From Methylotenera sp. (GTDB lineage Bacteria; Pseudomonadota; Gammaproteobacteria; Burkholderiales; Methylophilaceae): DNA of 64,000 nucleotides. Below, one piece after another: positions 1-10,173 of this stretch. The notes below the pieces were generated by a model. The model was not told the DNA's origin. It saw only the letters and a program-made list of their open reading frames with translations, and made no database searches. The stretch lies in contig JABFQV010000007.1 in the NCBI GenBank assembly GCA_013141495.1, forward strand, positions 62,001 to 126,000, in the 5' to 3' direction. Numbering within the stretch: the first letter of the stretch is position 1; every line of letters begins with the position of its first letter. A program made the translations under genes and the position numbers.

Positions 1-945
1 CAGTTTGGATTCATAGGTTAAAAAATCAACTTCGCACCACGGGTAATCTTTTTCGGTCAAGTTCGCTATTTGCGCGATTTTTCCCGCGCGTTGTGGCGGG
101 ATGATATTAAGCACATCGGCGCTAACTTTATCAAAATCGGTGGTGACTGTTTTAGTCGCAACATCCACACTTGTTACAGCGCTATCTGGGCGGTAATCTA
201 CAATGCCTGGGTACAGCGTTGCCCAAACTTTTGTGAATAAGCCTTTTTTAGAGATAATTTCTGCGTTGGCATCGAGCACAATAATTTTGCTTCTCGGCTT
301 GTGTGCTTTGAGATAACTCGCCACCTGACACACGCGCTCATAAGGCCCTGGCGGGCAACGGTAAGGCGCTTTGGGTACGTTCATCACAAATACACCGCCG
401 TCTGGCATGGCTTCTAATTGCTTACGCAAATTTACTGTTTGCCAGCCTGCTTTCCAGGCGTGCGGTATCTGTTGCTGACCTTCAGCACTTGCCAGCATGG
501 GTAAATCATTATAAATAAAATCAATCCCGGGCGCGACAACCAGTCTATCGTAGCTCAATTCCCCACGTAGCATTGTGACTTTTTTTGCTGTGCTATCAAT
601 GGCAGTTACCGTATCCTGCACCCATTGAATACCATGGTTTGCCTTAAGCGCATCATAGCCAAAAGTTAAGTCATTGATGCTTTTACTGCCACCCAACACC
701 AAATTGCTTAATGGGCACGATACAAATTGCTTATTGACTTCAACCACAATCACTTCAATGGCACCCAAGCTCCACATGCGCAGGTACTTGGCAACAGTTG
801 CGCCAGCATACCCGCCACCAACTACAACCACGCGCCCTATCGGCGGTTTGGTTGCACGCGCAAAGGCTGACAAACTCGCATTGGCCAGACCTAAGCCTAA
901 ACCAACACCCGTTAATTTTATAAAGTCGCGACGGTTAGTTTGCAT
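1..945 (-). CDS. fccB: Flavocytochrome c sulfide dehydrogenase, flavoprotein subunit (C-terminus beyond window)
   Basis: Periplasmic FAD protein that oxidises sulfide and passes electrons to a cytochrome c. The first 315 residues are visible and the frame stays open to the left edge. It starts MQTNRRDFIKLTG, a twin-arginine signal, followed by an FAD-binding VVVGGGYAGATVA segment at about residues 40-52. Cysteines at about 77, 197 and 206 (in SCPLSN and YRCPPGPYERVC) fit the redox-active cysteine region of the family. The start overlaps the stop of the upstream cytochrome gene by 11 bp, which implies co-transcription and probably translational coupling. Family assignment is secure from the Tat signal, fold motifs and cytochrome partner. 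Physiological direction and substrate are inferred. Confidence 0.88.
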   Translation of the reverse strand, partial: MQTNRRDFIKLTGVGLGLGLANASLSAFARATKPPIGRVVVVGGGYAGATVAKYLRMWSLGAIEVIVVEVNKQFVSCPLSNLVLGGSKSINDLTFGYDALKANHGIQWVQDTVTAIDSTAKKVTMLRGELSYDRLVVAPGIDFIYNDLPMLASAEGQQQIPHAWKAGWQTVNLRKQLEAMPDGGVFVMNVPKAPYRCPPGPYERVCQVASYLKAHKPRSKIIVLDANAEIISKKGLFTKVWATLYPGIVDYRPDSAVTSVDVATKTVTTDFDKVSADVLNIIPPQRAGKIAQIANLTEKDYPWCEVDFLTYESKL

Positions 946-1336
946 GATTTTTATTTAAAACTTGTGAAGGTAACGCTGATGGTTGACGCGGGGTTTGCGC
1001 TGAGAAATAAGTAGCCAAGCCTTCTATCTCTTGTGTATTCAAACCTCTAGCATGCCTATGCATAACGGTTGCCTCGCGCTCACCAGATTTAAAGGCTAAC
1101 ATTTTTGTTAAAAAATCTGTTTTATCTATGCCTGCCAGCAGTTTCGCTTTATCAACACCATTGCCACCGCCGTTGGGAACGACGGCATTACCAAGCGTTC
1201 CATGGCAAGCCGCACATGAAGCGGCTAATGCACGCATATGGCTTGGGCTAGCGGATAAAACAAAAACCTCAGTAGCACTTGCTACTGAGGTTATCAATAA
1301 TGTTGCCAAACCCATCATGGTGATTATTTTTTTCAT
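935..1336 (-). CDS. fccA: Monohaem cytochrome c, FccA-like subunit of sulfide dehydrogenase
   Basis: Small secreted c-type cytochrome (133 aa). It has a hydrophobic signal peptide after MKKIITMMG and one haem site, CAACH, near residue 43. The downstream Met in REATVMHRHARGL is a candidate axial ligand. It lies directly upstream of fccB and overlaps it by 11 bp, so it is most likely the electron-accepting subunit. The ATG at 1336 is chosen because the signal peptide begins there; a GTG at 1357 in frame would add seven polar residues. The 5' flank, including a GAGGTG element, is the terminus of the repeat at 1351-1599. The symbol rests on context as much as on sequence. Confidence 0.8.
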   Translation of the reverse strand: MKKIITMMGLATLLITSVASATEVFVLSASPSHMRALAASCAACHGTLGNAVVPNGGGNGVDKAKLLAGIDKTDFLTKMLAFKSGEREATVMHRHARGLNTQEIEGLATYFSAQTPRQPSALPSQVLNKNHAN

Positions 1337-1350
1337 GGTATTTTGAATGT

Positions 1351-1599
1351 AGGGCACCTCTATTAATTCAATTTTTGTACCACAGGCACTCCGATTTTCT
1401 AAGCACTAAAGTGCTTGAAAAGTCGTATGTCGTGATGCTACGTTGCTCATAAAAAATTATTCCTTATCAGAGGTAAGCTGATAAGCACTACTAAGCCAGA
1501 AAACTGGCAAGTATTGCTAATATATAAAATATATACTGCGTCATAATTTTTTATTCGCGCCTTGCCTAACTTAAAAACTTGAATTAACAGAGGCACCCT
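1351..1599. repeat. Fold-back MITE-like repeat, copy 1 (long form)
   Basis: Imperfect terminal inverted repeats: the left end reads AGGGCACCTCTATTAATTCA and the right end, read in reverse complement, AGGGTGCCTCTGTTAATTCA. The interior segments near 1439 (CGTTGCTCATAAAAAATTAT) and 1538 (GCGTCATAATTTTTTATTCG) are also mutually complementary and recur in the copy at 29439-29588. This copy is about 100 bp longer and contains three small hairpins: 1401-1416, 1463-1485 and 1495-1508. No transposase is encoded. It fills most of the gap between the cytochrome and ankyrin genes. Confidence 0.8.
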
Positions 1600-1659
1600 G
1601 TAAATTAAAACCCCATTCTAAATAACTTTTATGAATAGTGCGTGATTTAAGTCACACTA

Positions 1660-2145
1660 CTAGAAACATTTTTCTTCCTGACAACCTTCATCTGTTACAC
1701 CAAGACTTGTCAGCAATTCCACCATGTGGGTATTGCCACCATCTCTTAACGGACGAAGAATAGATACTTCTGCTTTTAATTTTTCGTTTACGTTTGCACC
1801 TTTACTTGCCAATAGCTTAACCATGTCATCAAAGCCATTAAATACGGCTAAATGAAACGCGGAGTTATGTGACAAAGGATGCACGTAATTGATGTCAGCA
1901 CCTTTACTCAACAAATACTTTACGGTTTCGATTTGGTTTTTATTAGCCGCCATTTGTACCGGTGACCATGCAAATGATTTTTCATTTGCATTTTTAGCAT
2001 CAGCCTCTACATATTTTTTAACGATTTTCAAATTACCCGTTGTGATAGCCTCAACGAACTCAATGTTCTCATCATCGGTAAGCGCCATGGCATTGATAGA
2101 AAAACTTAAAACGATTGTAGCTAACAGTGTACTAATGAATTTCAT
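1660..2145 (-). CDS. Exported ankyrin-repeat protein
   Basis: 161-residue protein with an N-terminal signal peptide (MKFISTLLATIVLSFSINAMA) and about three ankyrin repeats. Hallmarks include SPVQMAANKNQIETVKYLLSKGADINY and SAFHLAVFNGFDDMVKLLASKGANVN (both shown here only in part as repeat signatures). It ends in a Cys pair (CQEEKC) that could form a disulfide in the periplasm. The start at 2145 has a clear GGAG nine bases upstream; a longer in-frame start at 2160 lacks this. Ankyrin repeats bind partner proteins, but no partner can be named from context. It lies in the same orientation as purL, about 45 bp downstream of it. Confidence 0.8.
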   Translation of the reverse strand: MKFISTLLATIVLSFSINAMALTDDENIEFVEAITTGNLKIVKKYVEADAKNANEKSFAWSPVQMAANKNQIETVKYLLSKGADINYVHPLSHNSAFHLAVFNGFDDMVKLLASKGANVNEKLKAEVSILRPLRDGGNTHMVELLTSLGVTDEGCQEEKCF

Positions 2146-2191
2146 GTTACTTTTCTCCAAGGTTATTTTTTAACTTACTTACAACACTAAA

Positions 2192-5100
2192 CTAAGCGAT
2201 CGTCTTTCTTGCATTACGAAACATTCTAATCCAAGCACTATCTTCAGCATCATCGCAACGTTGCCAAGTGTTTTGCACGTTACGAATCACACGTTCTGGA
2301 TGTGGCATCATAATACTAAAACGCCCGTCTGTGCTGGTTAATCCAGTTACCCCCTGCGGTGAACCGTTTGGGTTAAACGGATAAATCTCAGTAGGCGTTG
2401 ATGCATTATCAATAAAACGCATGGTCACTAATTTTTGCGCCAGCAACTCATTGACAGCGTTTACTTGAGAAGGTTCTTTTGAAAACTCAGCAAAACCTTC
2501 ACCATGTGCCACGGCAATTGGCATTTTGCTACCTGCCATGCCGTTAAAAAATAGTGATGGTGATTCTAAAACCTCAACCATGGCAAGCCTGGCTTCAAAC
2601 TGCTCAGATTTATTGCGCACAAAATGTGGCCAATGCGCTGCACCTGGAATCAACTCACGTAGATTGCTCATCATTTGGCAACCGTTACAAACACCCAAAG
2701 CAAAACTATCTTGGCGATTGAAAAATGCTGAAAACTCATCACGTGCACGCGCGTTAAATAAAATAGATTTTGCCCAGCCCTCGCCTGCGCCGAGTACATC
2801 ACCGTAAGAGAATCCGCCACAGGCTACTAACCCAGCAAACTCTTGCAGCGATACACGGCCTGCAATAATGTCGCTCATGTGCACGTCATAACTGGCAAAG
2901 CCTGCGCGGTCAAATGAGGCTGCCATTTCCACATGGCCATTCACGCCCTGCTCTCGTAAAATCGCCATTTTAGGACGTACGCCAGTATTGATATAAGCCG
3001 CTGCGATATTGTCACTTGGGTTGTATGTCAACGCTGCAAACAAACCTCGGTCACTATCATTGAGTAATTTGTCGTACTCTTGTTGCGCACTCACGGGGTT
3101 ATCGCGTAGCTTTTGCATTTGGTAAGTGGTTTCAGACCACATGCGATGCAAATTGACTCGGGTGTCACTGAACACCACGCTACCCTGTTGCTTAATCTCA
3201 ATTTGATTCGCCTTAGTCACGTCAGCGATCACATGTGCCAAACCGTTGAATTGTGTAGCGATGTCTGGTGCATACTGCGCCGGCACTTGAATAACCGCAC
3301 CTAGCTCCTCGTTATAGAGCACCTCAACAATGTCACCTGACAAGCTAGAAACATCGACATTTAAACCACAATGACCAGCAAACGCCATTTCAACCAAGGT
3401 GGTAAATAAACCGCCATCTGAACGGTCATGGTACGCTAGAATTTTCCCCGCTTGGTTCAATTGTTGAATGGTATTAAAGAAGTGTTTAAGCTGATTTGCA
3501 TCATCCACATCAGGTGCTACATCGCCCACTTCACCATATACCTGCGCCAAACTAGAGCCGCCCATACGGTTTTTACCTGCGCCCAAGTCGATCACAATTA
3601 ACTTGGAGGGCACGTTAGTTTGCAACTGCGGGGTTAGGGTTTTACGTGCATCCGGCGTTGTGGCAAATGCTGTTACCACTAACGAAATAGGCGAGGTAAC
3701 CGCTTTACTTTCAACCGCGCCATTAGCGCCCGCCTCACTCCATACGGTTTTCATGCTCATGGAATCTTTGCCGACGGGAATACTAATGCCCAATTGCGGG
3801 CAAAGTTCCATACCGACCGCTTTTACAGTTGCATACAAAGCTGCATCTTCACCCGCATGCCCTGCCGGTGCCATCCAGTTGGCCGATAACTTTAAGTTAC
3901 TTAAATCATTTATTAAACAGGCGGCAATATTGGTGATTGCCTCACCAATGGCCATACGACCTGATGCCGGCGCATTAACCAGGGCCAATGGCGCTTTTTC
4001 ACCAATCGCAAACGCTTCACCCACGTAGGTTTCATACCCCGCAAGCGTTACGGCAACGTCTGCCACAGGCACTTGCCAGGGCCCAACCATTTGCTCGCGC
4101 GCCACTAAACCGGTAACGGAACGGTCACCAATCGTAATCAGAAAAGTTTTATCGGCGACGCCAGGCAACCTTAACACGCGGGCTGCGGCCTCTTTTAAAT
4201 CAATTTTACTTGTATCAAAAACGTGCAATTGTTTTGCAGTGCTTTTAACATCACGCGTCATTTTTGGTGGTTTACCAAGCAATACCGATAAATCCATATC
4301 CACAGGTTTATTATCAAAATAACTGTCTGCCACGGTTAAATGGCGCGCTTCGGTCGCAACGCCTACCACCGCAAACGGGCAACGCTCGCGCTCACATATC
4401 GCTTTAAAGCGCGGTAAATCTGCTTGCGCAATCGCCATCACATAACGCTCTTGTGCCTCGTTGCTCCATAGCTCGCGTGGCGACATGCCTGGCTCTTCAT
4501 TGTGTACATCACGCAATTGAAAGCTTGCACCTACGCCCGCATCATTCACCAGCTCAGGGAATGCATTAGAAATGCCGCCTGCGCCTACATCGTGAATGCT
4601 CAAAATTGGATTGTTATCACCCATCTGCCAGCAACGGTCAATCACTTCCTGCGCGCGGCGCTCCAGCTCAGGGTTGCCGCGTTGCACCGAATCAAAATCC
4701 AGATTTTCAACATTGCTACCTGTATCCATACTAGACGCCGCACTGCCGCCAAGGCCAATCAACATGGCTGGACCGCCCAGCTGCACTAAAGCCGCGCCTG
4801 CTGGAATCGGGTTCTTTTTTGAGTGTTTTGCTGAAATATTACCGATGCCGCCAGCCAACATAATAGGCTTGTGGTAACCGCGTATCTCAGATTTACCATT
4901 TGAATCCAGAGATTCCAGCTCAAACGTGCGGAAATACCCTGCAATGTTCGGGCGACCAAACTCGTTGTTATACGCCGCACCACCGAGTGGCCCGTCAATC
5001 ATAATCTGCAACGGTGAAGCAATACGTCCGGGTTTGCCGTAGCTACTTGATTCCCACGGCTGCTCAAAGTTTGGGATATTTAAATTAGAAACTGAAAATC

Positions 5101-6145
5101 CAGTTAAGCCGGCTTTTGGTTTGGAGCCACTGCCAGTAGCGCCTTCATCACGAATTTCACCGCCGGCACCTGTCGCCGCACCGGCAAACGGTGAAATCGC
5201 AGTCGGGTGGTTATGTGTTTCCACCTTCATCAGGTAATGCATTTCTTCTTCAATATAGCCATAGGCGCCATTACCAGTCGGGTAAAAGCGTTTGCTGGCT
5301 TCTCCAAGGTTTTGCCCGGCGACGATAGAAGAGTTATCAGAGTAAGCCACCACCGTATTGCCAGGGTTAAGCCTGTGCGTATTGCGTATCATGCCAAATA
5401 GCGACAGTTCTTGCTGTTCGCCATCAATCACCCAGTCTGCATTAAAGATTTTGTGACGGCAATGCTCAGAGTTAGCCTGTGCAAACATCATCAATTCAAC
5501 ATCAGTAGGGTTGCGCTGCATTCTAGTAAAGTTATCAACCAGATAATCCACTTCATCGGGTGACAATGCCAAGCCCATATCGCTATTTGCCTGATTTAAA
5601 GCAGCTTTGCCACCGACCAGAATATCGACAGTCGTTAACGGCTTTGGCGCATCAGTATGGTACAAGTTAGCTGCGTCTTGCATATTGCTAAACACGGATT
5701 CAGTCATGCGGTCATGAAGCAGTGGCAATAATAACTGGCGTTCATCAGGCGTTAATGGCTCGCCATTTTTGGTTTGCACATAATAGGCAATACCACGCTC
5801 AACACGCTGAATTTCCGGTAAACCACAGTGCTTCACGATATCAGTCGCGCGTGATGCCCAAGGAGAAATGGTGCCTACTCGCGGTAGCACTAAAATCAGC
5901 TCGCCTTGCGGATCTTCTGCCTGAAGACTTGGACCGTAAGTCAGAATCTGATTAAGCTTATCGGCTTGCGCGGCTGTTATCTCAACACTATCAACCCATG
6001 AAAAATGCCAAAACTCGGCATATAAATGTCCGATATTTGGACAAATATCGTTTAATTTATTTTGGATTTTTTCAACGCGAAAAGGTGATAAAGCAGCGCT
6101 ACCGCGCAAACTAATCATTTGAGGATTTGGTTTAGATTGGCTCAT
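2192..6145 (-). CDS. purL: Phosphoribosylformylglycinamidine synthase (single-chain PurL)
   Basis: Fourth step of purine synthesis: converts FGAR to FGAM using glutamine and ATP. At 1,317 residues this is the large single-polypeptide form usual in proteobacteria, not the PurL/Q/S complex. Visible landmarks are [13 protein letters not shown] and [14 protein letters not shown] in the first synthase half, [12 protein letters not shown] in the second half, and a C-terminal glutaminase domain with the nucleophile in GVCNGCQ (Cys1153) and the PHPE motif (His1282, Glu1284). Length and order of domains are normal and no frame damage is seen. No other purine gene is adjacent. Confidence 0.98.
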   Translation of the reverse strand: MSQSKPNPQMISLRGSAALSPFRVEKIQNKLNDICPNIGHLYAEFWHFSWVDSVEITAAQADKLNQILTYGPSLQAEDPQGELILVLPRVGTISPWASRATDIVKHCGLPEIQRVERGIAYYVQTKNGEPLTPDERQLLLPLLHDRMTESVFSNMQDAANLYHTDAPKPLTTVDILVGGKAALNQANSDMGLALSPDEVDYLVDNFTRMQRNPTDVELMMFAQANSEHCRHKIFNADWVIDGEQQELSLFGMIRNTHRLNPGNTVVAYSDNSSIVAGQNLGEASKRFYPTGNGAYGYIEEEMHYLMKVETHNHPTAISPFAGAATGAGGEIRDEGATGSGSKPKAGLTGFSVSNLNIPNFEQPWESSSYGKPGRIASPLQIMIDGPLGGAAYNNEFGRPNIAGYFRTFELESLDSNGKSEIRGYHKPIMLAGGIGNISAKHSKKNPIPAGAALVQLGGPAMLIGLGGSAASSMDTGSNVENLDFDSVQRGNPELERRAQEVIDRCWQMGDNNPILSIHDVGAGGISNAFPELVNDAGVGASFQLRDVHNEEPGMSPRELWSNEAQERYVMAIAQADLPRFKAICERERCPFAVVGVATEARHLTVADSYFDNKPVDMDLSVLLGKPPKMTRDVKSTAKQLHVFDTSKIDLKEAAARVLRLPGVADKTFLITIGDRSVTGLVAREQMVGPWQVPVADVAVTLAGYETYVGEAFAIGEKAPLALVNAPASGRMAIGEAITNIAACLINDLSNLKLSANWMAPAGHAGEDAALYATVKAVGMELCPQLGISIPVGKDSMSMKTVWSEAGANGAVESKAVTSPISLVVTAFATTPDARKTLTPQLQTNVPSKLIVIDLGAGKNRMGGSSLAQVYGEVGDVAPDVDDANQLKHFFNTIQQLNQAGKILAYHDRSDGGLFTTLVEMAFAGHCGLNVDVSSLSGDIVEVLYNEELGAVIQVPAQYAPDIATQFNGLAHVIADVTKANQIEIKQQGSVVFSDTRVNLHRMWSETTYQMQKLRDNPVSAQQEYDKLLNDSDRGLFAALTYNPSDNIAAAYINTGVRPKMAILREQGVNGHVEMAASFDRAGFASYDVHMSDIIAGRVSLQEFAGLVACGGFSYGDVLGAGEGWAKSILFNARARDEFSAFFNRQDSFALGVCNGCQMMSNLRELIPGAAHWPHFVRNKSEQFEARLAMVEVLESPSLFFNGMAGSKMPIAVAHGEGFAEFSKEPSQVNAVNELLAQKLVTMRFIDNASTPTEIYPFNPNGSPQGVTGLTSTDGRFSIMMPHPERVIRNVQNTWQRCDDAEDSAWIRMFRNARKTIA

Positions 6146-6307
6146 TAAAACTCAGCTAAATATCAATGGATTGGATAAAGTAGAATTTTAACAGATTAGG
6201 GGCAATTAAGCCGAAATTGAGCATTGCTGCTGATTGAAATTACTGACCCAAGGGCACTTCTTAAGTAAAAATTTATACAACGCCTTGAATAATCGCTTCA
6301 ATCAAGC

Positions 6308-6991
6308 TTAATAATTTAATGCACCAAACACTTTTTTCAGCAATCTATTTGTTTGCCCTACCGGGTCTTTACGGATGGCAGCTTCTTCTTTTGCCATCAT
6401 TAAATACACGCCATCAAGGGTTTTTTGAGTGACATATTGCTCTAAATTCACCTGTTCTTTTTTCACCAAGCCAACTTTATTGCCCATTTGAGCAAATTTA
6501 TTATATTGCTGTGCCAACTGCACATCTTCAGTCGCTTTTTTAACTAAAGGTAAAAATTTCTCGGCCATGGGTGCTGATGTGGTTTTTCTAAAGTACTGCG
6601 TTGCCGCATCATCACCGCCGGTCAAAATAGCTTTAGCATCGGCTACGCTCATTTTTTTAACTGAATCCACTAACAAAGCTTTTGCTTCTGGCACTGCGGC
6701 CTCTGCTGCACGGTTCATTCTCAGCACCAATTCATCCGCCTGCTTACCCATTCCCAGCATGCGCATGGTTCTCTCAGCCTTTTTAAGGGCATCTGGCAGT
6801 GGAATTTTGACTTCGCTATTGCCAAAAAAACCATCTGTTGCGCTTAATTGACTAACAGCCTTACCTGCAGCTTGAGTCAATGCCGCTTTTAAACCATTAC
6901 TTGCTTCTGTATTAGTTAAGTCACTCACGCCAAGTGCGTTAGCATGGCCAACAAACAAAGCAAAACTTACCGCCACCATAAAAAAGCGCAT
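6308..6991 (-). CDS. DUF4197 family exported protein
   Basis: 227-residue protein with a cleavable signal peptide ending near HANA. The mature part is mostly helical and carries the pattern seen in DUF4197 proteins: an early GLKAAL, a KIPLPDALKKAE region, an ILTGGDDAATQYFR segment and a C-terminal TLDGVYLMMAKEEAAIRKDP block. The function of the family is unknown. The ATG at 6991 is preferred to an in-frame TTG at 7003 because GGAA lies nine bases upstream and the signal peptide begins there. It stands alone between purL and glgP, so context gives no functional hint. Confidence 0.8.
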   Translation of the reverse strand: MRFFMVAVSFALFVGHANALGVSDLTNTEASNGLKAALTQAAGKAVSQLSATDGFFGNSEVKIPLPDALKKAERTMRMLGMGKQADELVLRMNRAAEAAVPEAKALLVDSVKKMSVADAKAILTGGDDAATQYFRKTTSAPMAEKFLPLVKKATEDVQLAQQYNKFAQMGNKVGLVKKEQVNLEQYVTQKTLDGVYLMMAKEEAAIRKDPVGQTNRLLKKVFGALNY

Positions 6992-7143
6992 GATTATTTC
7001 CAATCAACAAATACCAAAAAATAAAGCTTAACGTAAATTTATGTCATTTAATTAAAAATAACAACAAATTACACTAAGCTTTTAAAAAACCAAGACTAAA
7101 CGTCTAAAGTTTTGAGGTTACTAGTTAAGTTAAATACACTACT

Positions 7144-9660
7144 TTATTTTTTTGTTTTAGCCTTTGTATTTGGCGTTACATGCCAAATGTTGTTGGCATA
7201 ATCACTAATCGCGCGATCACTCGAGAATTTAGCCATATTAGCCACGTTCAAAATAGCCATACGTGTCCATTCATCCTGATGTTGATACAATTTACCGACT
7301 CTATCTTGCGCCTCGATGTAGCTGGCGTAATCTGCCAATAATAAGTATTGATCATTATTCAATAAATTATCAACGATTGCTTGATAGCGATTTGGTTCAT
7401 CCACAGAGAAATAACCGTCTGCGATCATATCCAACACCTGTTTTAACTCTGGGTTGCTATGATAGTAATCACGCGGGGTATAACCACTAGCCTTAACTTC
7501 AGCCACTTGCGGAGTTGTTAAGCCAAAAATAAAGATGTTCTCATCGCCTACTTCTTCTTTAATTTCAACGTTGGCGCCATCCAATGTACCAATGGTGAGC
7601 GCTCCATTTAAAGCCATTTTCATATTGCCCGTGCCACTTGCCTCAGTACCCGCAGTTGAAATTTGCTCAGATAAATCACTGCCTGGGAATAAAATTTCAG
7701 CCGCTGAAACTTCATAATTAGGGTAATACACCACTTTAAGTTGATCACCAACGGCAACATCCTCATTCACAATTGCCGCAACATCATTAATTAAACGGAT
7801 AATTTGTTTCGCCATCCAATAACCGGGTGCCGCTTTGCCACCAAAAATCACGGTGCGTGGCGTAATGCCTTTTTCACCACTACGAATACGGTTATACAAA
7901 GTAATCACATGCAATACGTTAAGCAATTGACGTTTATATTCGTGAATACGCTTAATTTGCACGTCAAACAAACTATCGGCATTCAGTTTAATGCCTGTTT
8001 TTTGTTCTATTTTTGTGGCTAACCTTAACTTATTTGCATGCTTTACTGCGGCAAAAGCTTTTCTAAAGTCAGCATCATCGGCTAAAGGTGTGATTTTTTT
8101 AATTTGCGCAAGATCTTTTTTAAAGCCTGTACCAATCGCTGTTTCAATCAGCGCCGTTAATCCAGGGTTAGCCTGATTTAACCAACGGCGCGGGGTAATA
8201 CCATTGGTCACATTGGTTAACTTGCCAGGGTAAATGCGATCAAAATCTGCAAAAAGATGTTGCTTTAATAACTCACTGTGCAATGCTGCTACACCGTTAA
8301 CGGTATGGCTACCCACAACCGCCAAATGCGCCATACGCACACGGCGGCCATTACTTTCATCAATGATTGATACGCGTTTGAGCAAGTCAGCATCACCTGG
8401 GAAGTGGTGGTTGACCATGTGTAAAAATTCAAAGTTGATTTTATAAATAATTTCTAGATGGCGTGGCAATAAACGGCCAAACAGATCTACCGTCCAGGTT
8501 TCTAAAGCTTCTGGCATTAAGGTATGGTTGGTGTAGGCAAAAATCTTGCCAACCAACTCCCAAGCAAAAGCCCAAGGTAATTCATGCACATCGACCAACT
8601 GATACATCATTTCAGCCACACCAATTGACGGATGTGTGTCGTTCAACTGGATTGCGATTTTTTCTGGAAGAAGTTTCCAATCATCTTGCGTTTTAATCTC
8701 ATGCGCACTTAAAAAGCGACGCAAAATATCTTGTATAGAAGCAGATACAAAGAAGTACTGTTGCTTTAAGCGCAACTCTTTACCCAACACAGAAGTATCG
8801 TTTGGGTACAATACTTTAGAAATAGTTTCAGTATCGTTGCGCTCTTGTACTGCTTTTTCATAATTACCATCATTAAAATGGCGCAAATCAAACTCACGCG
8901 CAGCTTTAGCTGACCATAAACGCAAATTATTGACCGTATCCGTGCCATAACCTGGCACAGGCACATCATAAGCCGTCGCCACCACATGCTCTGCATCCAC
9001 CCAGCGTTGCGCCTCGCCGTCATCGGCAGGGAACTTCAATACATGGCCGTAGAATTTAATGCTGTAAGTTGCCTCTGGGCGTTGAAACTCCCAAACATTG
9101 CCGTAACGCAACCAGTTGTCCGGGTTCTCTACTTGCTGACCATCTTCAATAGACTGCCTGAACATGCCGTATTCATAACGAATACCATAACCTGCCGCCG
9201 GAATATCCATGGTTGCCATTGAATCCAGAAAACAGGCAGCAAGACGTCCCAAACCACCGTTACCCAATGCCGCGTCAGTTTCTAATTCCACGGTATTTTC
9301 TAAATCATGTCCTAATGATGCTAAACCTTCTTTCAACTGATCGTTAATGCCCAAGTTTAGTGCAGCATTACTCAACATACGACCGATTAAGAACTCCAGT
9401 GATAAATAATAAACACGTTTAGGATCATCACGGTAATAAGATTCTGCTGTTTTAATCCAGCGTGCGACCACGTGATCTCGCACTGTATAACTGGCGGCGT
9501 CATACCAATCTCTAGGCGTAGCTGCGCTACTAGTCTTGAAGCTTGAGAAAACCAAGTGATGCTGTAAAGACTGATGAATCGGCTCGAGCTTAGGAATAAC
9601 ACTCGCTTTAAATTTAACCGCTTTTTTAGGTTTTGCAGTTGTTTCGTTTGATGTTTTCAT
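7144..9660 (-). CDS. glgP: Glycogen/maltodextrin phosphorylase
   Basis: Cytosolic enzyme releasing glucose-1-phosphate from alpha-1,4-glucans with pyridoxal phosphate. The 838-residue length is typical. Landmarks are ALGNGGLGRLAACFLDSMAT near residue 130, IQLNDTHPSI in the middle, and the cofactor-binding segment EASGTGNMKMALNG with the Schiff-base lysine at about 681. The protein ends in a lysine-rich tail. No other glycogen gene (glgA, glgB, glgC, glgX) is in the window, so it is a lone locus here. A gap of about 150 bp on each side contains nothing I recognise. Confidence 0.96.
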   Translation of the reverse strand: MKTSNETTAKPKKAVKFKASVIPKLEPIHQSLQHHLVFSSFKTSSAATPRDWYDAASYTVRDHVVARWIKTAESYYRDDPKRVYYLSLEFLIGRMLSNAALNLGINDQLKEGLASLGHDLENTVELETDAALGNGGLGRLAACFLDSMATMDIPAAGYGIRYEYGMFRQSIEDGQQVENPDNWLRYGNVWEFQRPEATYSIKFYGHVLKFPADDGEAQRWVDAEHVVATAYDVPVPGYGTDTVNNLRLWSAKAAREFDLRHFNDGNYEKAVQERNDTETISKVLYPNDTSVLGKELRLKQQYFFVSASIQDILRRFLSAHEIKTQDDWKLLPEKIAIQLNDTHPSIGVAEMMYQLVDVHELPWAFAWELVGKIFAYTNHTLMPEALETWTVDLFGRLLPRHLEIIYKINFEFLHMVNHHFPGDADLLKRVSIIDESNGRRVRMAHLAVVGSHTVNGVAALHSELLKQHLFADFDRIYPGKLTNVTNGITPRRWLNQANPGLTALIETAIGTGFKKDLAQIKKITPLADDADFRKAFAAVKHANKLRLATKIEQKTGIKLNADSLFDVQIKRIHEYKRQLLNVLHVITLYNRIRSGEKGITPRTVIFGGKAAPGYWMAKQIIRLINDVAAIVNEDVAVGDQLKVVYYPNYEVSAAEILFPGSDLSEQISTAGTEASGTGNMKMALNGALTIGTLDGANVEIKEEVGDENIFIFGLTTPQVAEVKASGYTPRDYYHSNPELKQVLDMIADGYFSVDEPNRYQAIVDNLLNNDQYLLLADYASYIEAQDRVGKLYQHQDEWTRMAILNVANMAKFSSDRAISDYANNIWHVTPNTKAKTKK

Positions 9661-9837
9661 TTTGCAGGTCTTGTAGTGATGAATACTTGCTATTTTAGCA
9701 AAAAACGCACCAACTTTTATAAAAGTTAGTCTGGTATTGCTAAATAACTAAAGGTTACCTCGATCAATAATAAAAATTTAACTGATTGATATATTGACCA
9801 AAGCATAGCTGCCGGCACGACAATGCCGTGGTGCAAG

Positions 9838-10173
9838 TTACTTTAAATGATGCGAGCGGATATGCGCACTGATGTTGAATTTAGCGAGTTCAGACTGCGT
9901 CGGTTGACGAGCTCTGCCCGCCACTAGTATCTGCGTTGGCGATAAGCCAAGTGTATTTTCAGCACCGCGTAACGCACTAATAATAGCTATCGGGTCCTCT
10001 CGCTGCATATCCATAGATACCACCACACATCGATAACGTGCATTGGCGATCGCAGACAAAGCACTTGACTCCGTACTGCAGTATTCAGCAATCAAATTTC
10101 GGCTAGCCGCAAAAGCATCATCGTCAAATGATGGTGTTTGAGTCTCTTGTATTACCAACACCTTGTTACTCAT
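9838..10173 (-). CDS. Degenerate receiver-like protein coupled to the SulP transporter
   Basis: 111-residue soluble protein. Its outline resembles a CheY-like receiver: a first strand KVLVIQE, a middle strand CVVVSMDM followed by a helix rich in Ile/Leu (DPIAIISALR), then TQILVAG. The usual acidic pair after strand 1 is missing; one Asp in VSMDM sits near where the phosphorylated Asp would be, so phosphorylation is doubtful. The start codon overlaps the SulP stop in an ATGA, which strongly suggests translation from the same mRNA and a joint role. The receiver assignment is a fold-level guess. No catalytic motif is seen. Confidence 0.6.
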   Translation of the reverse strand: MSNKVLVIQETQTPSFDDDAFAASRNLIAEYCSTESSALSAIANARYRCVVVSMDMQREDPIAIISALRGAENTLGLSPTQILVAGRARQPTQSELAKFNISAHIRSHHLK

